DNA of 9,944 nucleotides from positions 1-9,944 of the forward strand of contig JAZQWG010000024.1 of the NCBI GenBank assembly GCA_045632265.1, read 5' to 3'. The notes beneath the pieces were generated by a model that was given only the letters and a program-made list of their open reading frames with translations, was not told where the DNA came from and searched no databases. Origin of the DNA: Scatosoma sp045632265. Lineage in GTDB: Bacteria > Bacillota > Clostridia > Christensenellales > Borkfalkiaceae. This document shows, one piece after another, positions 6,722 through 9,944 of the stretch (the stretch's first letter is position 1; every line of letters begins with the position of its first letter). The position numbers and the translations under genes are program-made.

Positions 6722-7672
6722 TTAATCGTTATGCTTTAATACGAGCGCAAACCACTCGCCTTTTCTCTTTTCCAAAACTACTTTCAAGCCCACCGCTTCG
6801 TACGCCGCTTTCACCATTTCCAAACGGCTTTCGATGATACCGCTTAAAATGAGTACGCCGTCCTTTTTCAAGTTTTTGGGCATAGACGGTGCGAGCAATT
6901 TCAATACTTCGCCCGTAATGTTCGCCATTACCACGTCCCCTTGAATATCCGTATCGTCCAAAAGGTTGGCGTGCGCCACCACCGTCTTATCGTCCACGCC
7001 GTTGAGTTTTGCGTTGTGCAGAGAACTTTCTACGGCAATCGGGTCGATGTCGGTAAGATACGCTTTCTTTGCGCCAAGTTTGATGGCGGAAATACCCAAA
7101 ATACCGCTGCCGCAACCAACGTCGATACAAACGCTGTCGCTCGTAATGTACGATTGCATGAGTTCCACACACGAAGAAGTCGTTTCGTGTTCCCCCGTGC
7201 CAAACGCCATGTTGGAATCGAGCAAAACGATTTTTTCATCTGCTTGCGCTTCGTATTGAATCCACTCGGGCACGACGACGATTTTGCCAAGATGGATAGG
7301 ACGGAAATGTTTTTTCCAAACGTCAATCCAGTCGTCCCCGTCCACCGTGCGCTTGGTGTCTTCAAGCGTACCGAAAGGAATCACGCCACCCGACAATTCT
7401 TTTGCGTTTGCGATGTCGTTTAAGATAGCAGGAATATACTCGGGCGCAACGTCTTCCGCCACGTAGCATTTTACAAGCACGTCGGAAACTTTGTTTTCCG
7501 TCAAACTATCGTCCATATAATCCCAAAAGGTGGTTTCCTTGCTCGTTTGCAACGCGATAATGTCCGCCCTATCGCAAATGGTCACGCCGTAGTCGGTGTA
7601 ATTCCACATTACGTCGGAAATAATTTCGCTTGCTTCCGTCGTGGTATGTATTGTCAATTCGATATATTTCAT
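6722..7672 (-). CDS. prmA: Ribosomal protein L11 methyltransferase PrmA
   Basis: 316 aa. PrmA trimethylates ribosomal protein L11 with SAM. The N-terminal substrate-recognition domain (about 1-100) is followed by DDWIDVWKKHFRP (113-125), a family signature. The class I methyltransferase domain has MAFGTGEHETT (155-165) and SAM motif I DVGCGSG (184-190); ANIT near residue 245 is the acceptor-site motif. The start is ATG 7672, with AAGGAG 7 bases upstream and the family-typical MKYIELTI N-terminus; in-frame codons farther upstream would overlap the promoter. It is the first gene of prmA-rsmE-mtaB-HIT, driven by a strong promoter at 7694-7722. Confidence 0.96.
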   Translation of the reverse strand: MKYIELTIHTTTEASEIISDVMWNYTDYGVTICDRADIIALQTSKETTFWDYMDDSLTENKVSDVLVKCYVAEDVAPEYIPAILNDIANAKELSGGVIPFGTLEDTKRTVDGDDWIDVWKKHFRPIHLGKIVVVPEWIQYEAQADEKIVLLDSNMAFGTGEHETTSSCVELMQSYITSDSVCIDVGCGSGILGISAIKLGAKKAYLTDIDPIAVESSLHNAKLNGVDDKTVVAHANLLDDTDIQGDVVMANITGEVLKLLAPSMPKNLKKDGVLILSGIIESRLEMVKAAYEAVGLKVVLEKRKGEWFALVLKHND

Positions 7673-7693
7673 GATAAAACTCCTTACCCTTTT

Positions 7694-7722
7694 ATTATAG
7701 CATTTGCCCCTTGATAAGTCAA
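7694..7722 (-). promoter_or_regulatory. Sigma-A promoter of the prmA operon
   Basis: On the minus strand TTGACT (7722-7717), a 17-bp spacer and TATAAT (7699-7694) lie about 22 bp upstream of the prmA start codon. Transcription would begin near 7687, leaving a short leader that just includes the AAGGAG site. Confidence 0.9.
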
Positions 7723-7729
7723 GCCTTGA
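7710..7729. promoter_or_regulatory. Possible operator: three CTTGA/TCAAG half sites
   Basis: Three alternating half sites: CTTGA (7710-7714), TCAAG (7719-7723) and CTTGA (7725-7729). The last two form a perfect 11-bp palindrome. They overlap the -35 box of the prmA promoter and lie 17-36 bp from the -35 box of the divergent GNAT promoter. Because TTGA is part of -35 boxes, chance is a real alternative. Confidence 0.3.
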
Positions 7730-7745
7730 AAATAGCAAAAATCCT

Positions 7746-7774
7746 TTGACTTTTACGCAAAAAGAGCGTATAAT
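7746..7774 (+). promoter_or_regulatory. Sigma-A promoter of the GNAT gene
   Basis: TTGACT (7746-7751), a 17-bp spacer and TATAAT (7769-7774). The start codon begins only 7 bases after the -10 box, so transcription should start at or within two bases of the ATG. It is divergent from the prmA promoter, with 23 bp between the two -35 boxes. Confidence 0.88.
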
Positions 7775-7781
7775 ACGAAAT

Positions 7782-8240
7782 ATGGAAATTAAAGCTTTTA
7801 CTGCGCAAGATTTTGCGGAAATTTACAATTTCATGCACCCACTTTGGCACGAAACGTACGGCGGCTTTTTATCGAAAGAACATATTGATTTCTTGCTTGA
7901 TAAATTCTTTTCCCCCGCGGGGCTTGCACACTACCGAGCGTTGGGGTATGAATATTTTAAGCTGGGTGACGACGGCGTTTTGGTGTTTGTGGAAAGGGAA
8001 AACGAAACGTACATGGACAAGTTGTATCTTCGCCCCAGCGCACGTGGCAAGGGAATCCCCACCCAAGCGTTTGCCTTTATGGCAAGCAGAGGCAAAGAAC
8101 TTGTTTTAAGCGCAAATAGGCAAAATGCACGGGCAATACGCTGTTATCAAAAAAACGGGTTTGTCATTGAAAAGACGTTGGACGTGCATCTTGAAAACGG
8201 CATGGTCAACCACGATTATATATTAAGGAAGAAAATTTAA
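7782..8240 (+). CDS. GNAT-family N-acetyltransferase, probably leaderless mRNA
   Basis: 152 aa. The fold reads as a single GNAT domain: an N-terminal strand MEIKAFTAQDF, helices to about residue 60, the acetyl-CoA-binding motif A LYLRPSARGKGI (81-92) with the R/G-x-G-K/G loop at 88-91, and motif B NARAIRCYQKNGF (115-127). It should transfer an acetyl group from acetyl-CoA to an amine; the substrate (small molecule or protein N-terminus) cannot be told. ATG 7782 is chosen because it gives the normal GNAT N-terminus; a longer reading frame from 7704 would run across the promoter. There is no Shine-Dalgarno sequence between the -10 box and the ATG. The gene is divergent from prmA and convergent with the XRE gene, and is monocistronic, ending at the hairpin 8254-8280. 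Confidence 0.88.
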   Translation: MEIKAFTAQDFAEIYNFMHPLWHETYGGFLSKEHIDFLLDKFFSPAGLAHYRALGYEYFKLGDDGVLVFVERENETYMDKLYLRPSARGKGIPTQAFAFMASRGKELVLSANRQNARAIRCYQKNGFVIEKTLDVHLENGMVNHDYILRKKI

Positions 8241-8247
8241 TTTGAAA

Positions 8248-8280
8248 ATGAAAAACGGCAGAGCACAATGCTCCGCCGTT
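8248..8280 (+). repeat. 33-nt hairpin repeat, copy 1
   Basis: ATGAAAAACGGC, one variable base, GAGC, three variable bases and ATGCTCCGCCGTT. It matches 9030-9062 at 29 of 33 positions, with the same length and orientation. Copy 1 has one A-C mismatch in its stem. Both copies lie at convergent gene ends. Confidence 0.8.
8254..8280. terminator. Bidirectional terminator between the GNAT and XRE genes
   Basis: Stem AACGGC plus GAGCA paired with TGCTC plus GCCGTT, one A-C mismatch, 3-nt loop. On the plus strand it is followed by TATTTTATATTTTT and ends the GNAT transcript. On the minus strand it is followed by TTTTTCATTTTC and ends the XRE transcript. Confidence 0.85.
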
Positions 8281-8284
8281 TATT

Positions 8285-8491
8285 TTATATTTTTATCCCT
8301 TCCGTCAATTCTTCAAAGGTGACGTCAAACACCTTTAAGATAAGCATAATATTATATAAGGAAGGCTCTACTTTATTACACTCCCACTCGCTTACCCGCT
8401 GTTGCGTCGTTTTCATTTTCTTCGCAAATTCTTGTTGGTTCATCTTATTTAATTTTCTAATCGCTTTCAAATTTTCCCCAAACGTTTCCAT
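8285..8491 (-). CDS. XRE/Cro-CI-type HTH transcriptional regulator, 68 aa
   Basis: A protein consisting almost entirely of one HTH_3 domain (about residues 5-62). The helix-turn-helix covers about 18-39 (QQEFAKKMKTTQQRVSEWE), with QQRVSEWE as the likely recognition helix. There is no ligand or oligomerisation domain beyond this, as in minimal phage-like or toxin-antitoxin-type repressors. ATG 8491 has no Shine-Dalgarno sequence; upstream is AT-rich with a TAAAAT at 8503-8498 that would put the transcription start at the ATG. It is divergent from the small lipoprotein gene at 8587. The shared 95-bp spacer holds two similar dyads (8503-8518, 8533-8548), which makes it the obvious repressor of the lipoprotein and of itself. 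Confidence 0.92.
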   Translation of the reverse strand: METFGENLKAIRKLNKMNQQEFAKKMKTTQQRVSEWECNKVEPSLYNIMLILKVFDVTFEELTEGIKI

Positions 8492-8497
8492 AAAATT

Positions 8498-8526
8498 ATT
8501 TTACGCTAAATTTAATGTATTTTTGT
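8498..8526 (-). promoter_or_regulatory. Possible promoter of the XRE gene
   Basis: On the minus strand TAAAAT (8503-8498) is a plausible -10 box, 7 bases before the start codon. The -35 position (8526-8521) reads ACAAAA, a poor match. If it is used, the mRNA is leaderless and the imperfect operator 8503-8518 lies in its spacer. Confidence 0.35.
8503..8518. promoter_or_regulatory. Candidate operator O2 (imperfect dyad) at the XRE promoter
   Basis: ACGCTA-AATT-TAATGT, which aligns with the perfect dyad at 8533-8548 with three differences. Its centre is 30 bp (about three helical turns) from that of O1, so both would be on the same face of DNA. It is next to the XRE start, suggesting autoregulation. 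Confidence 0.55.
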
Positions 8527-8554
8527 TGACATACACTAAATATAGTGTTATAAT
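8526..8554 (+). promoter_or_regulatory. Perfect-consensus promoter of the small lipoprotein gene
   Basis: TTGACA (8526-8531), exactly 17 bp, TATAAT (8549-8554). With all twelve bases at consensus it should be very strong when free. The spacer is almost completely occupied by the O1 dyad, as expected for a promoter held off by a repressor. Confidence 0.93.
8533..8548. promoter_or_regulatory. Candidate operator O1 (perfect dyad) in the lipoprotein promoter
   Basis: ACACTA-AATA-TAGTGT: perfect 6-bp arms around a 4-bp AT centre, lying between the -35 and -10 boxes. The size and symmetry fit a dimeric Cro/CI-type protein, and the adjacent XRE gene is the natural candidate. Confidence 0.7.
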
Positions 8555-8586
8555 AGTTTTACAATTTACTTTAGGAGGTTTTTCCA

Positions 8587-8979
8587 ATGAGAAAAATGAA
8601 AAAATTCTTTGTAGCAATTTTGGTCGGCATGATTGCATGCGCATGTTTCCTTTTCACGGGCTGCTCCTCGAAAGGTACGTACAAGTTTGAAAAGATGAGC
8701 GTTAGCGTTCAAGGTATCTCCGTTTCTATGGCAATCGGCGACGAATACATGGGTGAACAACTTACGGAAGATTTCGTAACCTTGACGTTGGACAAAGACA
8801 AGACGGCTACCCTTCGTATCAGCCTTGGCACTGGTTATGACGACGTTATGATCGGTACGTGGTCGGAAAAGAAAGACGAAGTTTACCTCGTATTTGAAGA
8901 CGAAACGGTTATCGCAACGAAAGACGGAAAAACCTTGACGGGTAAATTCGATGGCGCAACCTTTACGTTGACGAAATAA
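8587..8979 (+). CDS. Small secreted lipoprotein, lipocalin-like, 130 aa
   Basis: The signal peptide (MRKMKKFF plus a hydrophobic core) ends in a lipobox FTGC with lipidated C26, so the protein should be tethered outside the membrane. After SSKGTYKFEK, the mature part (about 27-130) alternates polar and hydrophobic residues in short beta strands, with GTWSEKKDEVYLVFED (about 96-111) and a closing GATFTLTK. This resembles small lipocalin-like beta-barrel lipoproteins common in Clostridia; the family is inferred from pattern only, and no ligand can be named. ATG 8587 has AGGAGG 8 bases upstream. Expression is driven by a perfect promoter (8526-8554) that probably lies under control of the divergent XRE repressor. 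The gene is monocistronic, with a terminator at 8992-9020. Confidence 0.85.
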   Translation: MRKMKKFFVAILVGMIACACFLFTGCSSKGTYKFEKMSVSVQGISVSMAIGDEYMGEQLTEDFVTLTLDKDKTATLRISLGTGYDDVMIGTWSEKKDEVYLVFEDETVIATKDGKTLTGKFDGATFTLTK

Positions 8980-8991
8980 TTTTATAAATAC

Positions 8992-9020
8992 AAAGGGCAA
9001 GGCGGTGTGCTTTGCCCTTT
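8992..9020 (+). terminator. Terminator of the small lipoprotein gene
   Basis: A 12-bp stem (AAAGGGCAAGGC / GCTTTGCCCTTT, one G-T pair) with a 5-nt loop is followed by CTTTTT. It starts 12 bp after the stop codon. Confidence 0.9.
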
Positions 9021-9029
9021 CTTTTTGCC

Positions 9030-9062
9030 ATGAAAAACGGCGGAGCGTTATGCTCCGCCGTT
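9030..9062 (+). repeat. 33-nt hairpin repeat, copy 2
   Basis: Second copy of the element at 8248-8280, 29 of 33 bases identical, including the ATGAAA flank outside the stem. This copy has a fully paired stem. Confidence 0.8.
9036..9062 (-). terminator. Terminator of pnp
   Basis: A perfect 11-bp stem (AACGGCGGAGC / GCTCCGCCGTT) with a 5-nt loop. On the minus strand it is followed by TTTTTC and lies 12 bp after the pnp stop codon. Together with 8992-9020 it forms back-to-back terminators between convergent genes. Confidence 0.88.
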
Positions 9063-9074
9063 ATTGTTTTTCAA

Positions 9075-9944
9075 TTAGTCCATCTTTTCAAGCAAGCGAA
9101 GGTCGATGCCCTTTTCGCCGATCTTGATGATTTCTACTTTCACCTTGTCGCCGATGTTTACAACGTCTTCTACTTGGTTTACTCTATCCTTGGAAAGTTT
9201 GGAAATGTGTACCATACCGTCTTTACCAGGTGCGAATTCTACAAATGCGCCAACCTTGGAAAGGATACGTACGACTACGCCAACAAACATATCGCCAACT
9301 TCGGGATCGTGCGCAATCGATTCAACGATAGCTTTTGCACGGTTTGCATTAGCAACGTCGCCGAAGCATGCGATACATACCGTACCGTCTTCAGCAATGT
9401 CAATCTTCGTGCCCGTTTGTTCGATAATCTTATTGATAACTTTGCCTTGCTTACCAACAACGTCACCGATCTTTTCAGGGTTGATTTTGAAGGTGATAAT
9501 CTTGGGTGCATAGAGGGAAAGTTCTTCGTTTACCGTAGGGATACATTCGAGCATCTTGCCCAAAATGTGCTTTCTTGCAAGTTGCGCTTTTGCGATTGCA
9601 TCAAGCATGATTTGTTCGGAAATACCCTTAATCTTAATATCCATTTGGATAGCGGTGATACCCTTGTCCGTACCTGCTACCTTGAAGTCCATATCGCCAA
9701 GGAAGTCTTCCAAGCCTTGGATGTCCGTCATGATAACGTACTTGCCCGTTTCTTGGTCCTTAACAAGACCCATTGCACAGCCAGCTACGGGTGCTTTAAT
9801 AGGAACGCCTGCATCCATAAGCGACATCGTCGAACCGCAAACGGAAGCCATCGAGGACGAACCGTTGGACGAATAAATGTCGGATACCACGCGGATTGCA
9901 TACGGGAATTCGTCAGGAGAAGGAATTACGGGAACGAGTGCACG
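9075..9944 (-). CDS. pnp: Polyribonucleotide nucleotidyltransferase (PNPase), C-terminal part
   Basis: The reading frame is open to the right edge, giving about 289 C-terminal residues of a protein usually near 700. The visible part begins RALVPVIPSPDEFPYAIRVV, within the second RNase PH domain. Active-site motifs are intact: SNGSSSMASVCGST and DIQGLEDFLGDMDFKVAGT with the conserved metal and phosphate-site aspartates. A KH domain follows, with VVGKQGKVINKI (the GxxG loop is GKQG; the usual form is GKGG), and then an S1 domain (GDMFVGVVVRILSKVGAFVEF). The protein stops directly after S1 without an acidic tail. PNPase degrades RNA 3' to 5' using phosphate. The start codon and promoter are outside the window. 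An apparent GTG start at 9890 is internal. Confidence 0.97.
   Translation of the reverse strand, partial: RALVPVIPSPDEFPYAIRVVSDIYSSNGSSSMASVCGSTMSLMDAGVPIKAPVAGCAMGLVKDQETGKYVIMTDIQGLEDFLGDMDFKVAGTDKGITAIQMDIKIKGISEQIMLDAIAKAQLARKHILGKMLECIPTVNEELSLYAPKIITFKINPEKIGDVVGKQGKVINKIIEQTGTKIDIAEDGTVCIACFGDVANANRAKAIVESIAHDPEVGDMFVGVVVRILSKVGAFVEFAPGKDGMVHISKLSKDRVNQVEDVVNIGDKVKVEIIKIGEKGIDLRLLEKMD

Noticed and set aside
7704..7781. N-terminal extension of the GNAT protein from ATG 7704
   Set aside because: It would be translated across the gene's own promoter, and the extra 26 residues do not resemble a GNAT N-terminus.
8285..8979. Toxin-antitoxin or prophage remnant at the XRE gene
   Set aside because: The partner gene encodes an exported lipoprotein, not a toxin, and no integrase, recombinase or phage gene is visible.
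8566..9000. A 144-codon minus-strand open frame
   Set aside because: It is antisense to the lipoprotein gene, which has a consensus promoter, AGGAGG site and lipobox.

Overview
The window looks like a chromosomal stretch from an endospore-forming member of the Clostridia (Firmicutes). Base composition is moderate by eye. Four observations support this: strong GGAGG-type ribosome binding sites, consensus sigma-A promoters, a prmA-rsmE-mtaB-HIT housekeeping operon of clostridial type, and a SpoIIQ-like M23 gene preceded by forespore sigma-F-like promoters. I cannot name a genus. Most genes are on the minus strand.

Layout by decreasing or increasing coordinate: bases 1-840 are the 5' third of a 23S rRNA gene on the minus strand. 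Behind it is an AT-rich leader, then a strong minus-strand promoter (1132-1160), and no 16S gene: the next gene out is an FmdB-type zinc-ribbon protein (1321-1518). The 23S gene therefore appears to be transcribed alone. Next come a lipoprotein with the M1 aminopeptidase fold but no catalytic residues (1609-3057), a SpoIIQ-like membrane M23 protein (3149-3817) and an unidentified small membrane protein (3887-4321). The last two each have a GTATA-N15-G(G/T) sigma-F-like promoter.

The housekeeping operon runs from 7672 down to 4391: PrmA (ribosomal protein L11 methylation), RsmE (16S rRNA m3U1498), MtaB (ms2t6A37 in tRNA) and a HIT nucleotide hydrolase. Three of the four products modify the translation apparatus. 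Gene spacings are 11 bp, a 4-bp ATGA overlap and 11 bp. The operon ends in a hairpin that also buries the ribosome binding site of the following sporulation-type gene. A GNAT acetyltransferase (7782-8240) is transcribed divergently from prmA and appears to be leaderless.

The right part holds a compact regulatory module. A 68-residue Cro/CI-type repressor (8285-8491, minus) faces away from a small lipoprotein gene (8587-8979, plus). A 16-bp dyad fills the spacer of the lipoprotein's perfect-consensus promoter, and a second, imperfect copy lies 30 bp away in front of the repressor gene. The window ends inside pnp (polynucleotide phosphorylase, 9075 onwards, minus). Two copies of a 33-nt hairpin sequence act as terminators at the two convergent gene junctions around the module.

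The observations I would check first are the stand-alone 23S gene, the hairpin that appears to insulate the sporulation gene, the repressor/lipoprotein circuit, and the dead M1 peptidase.
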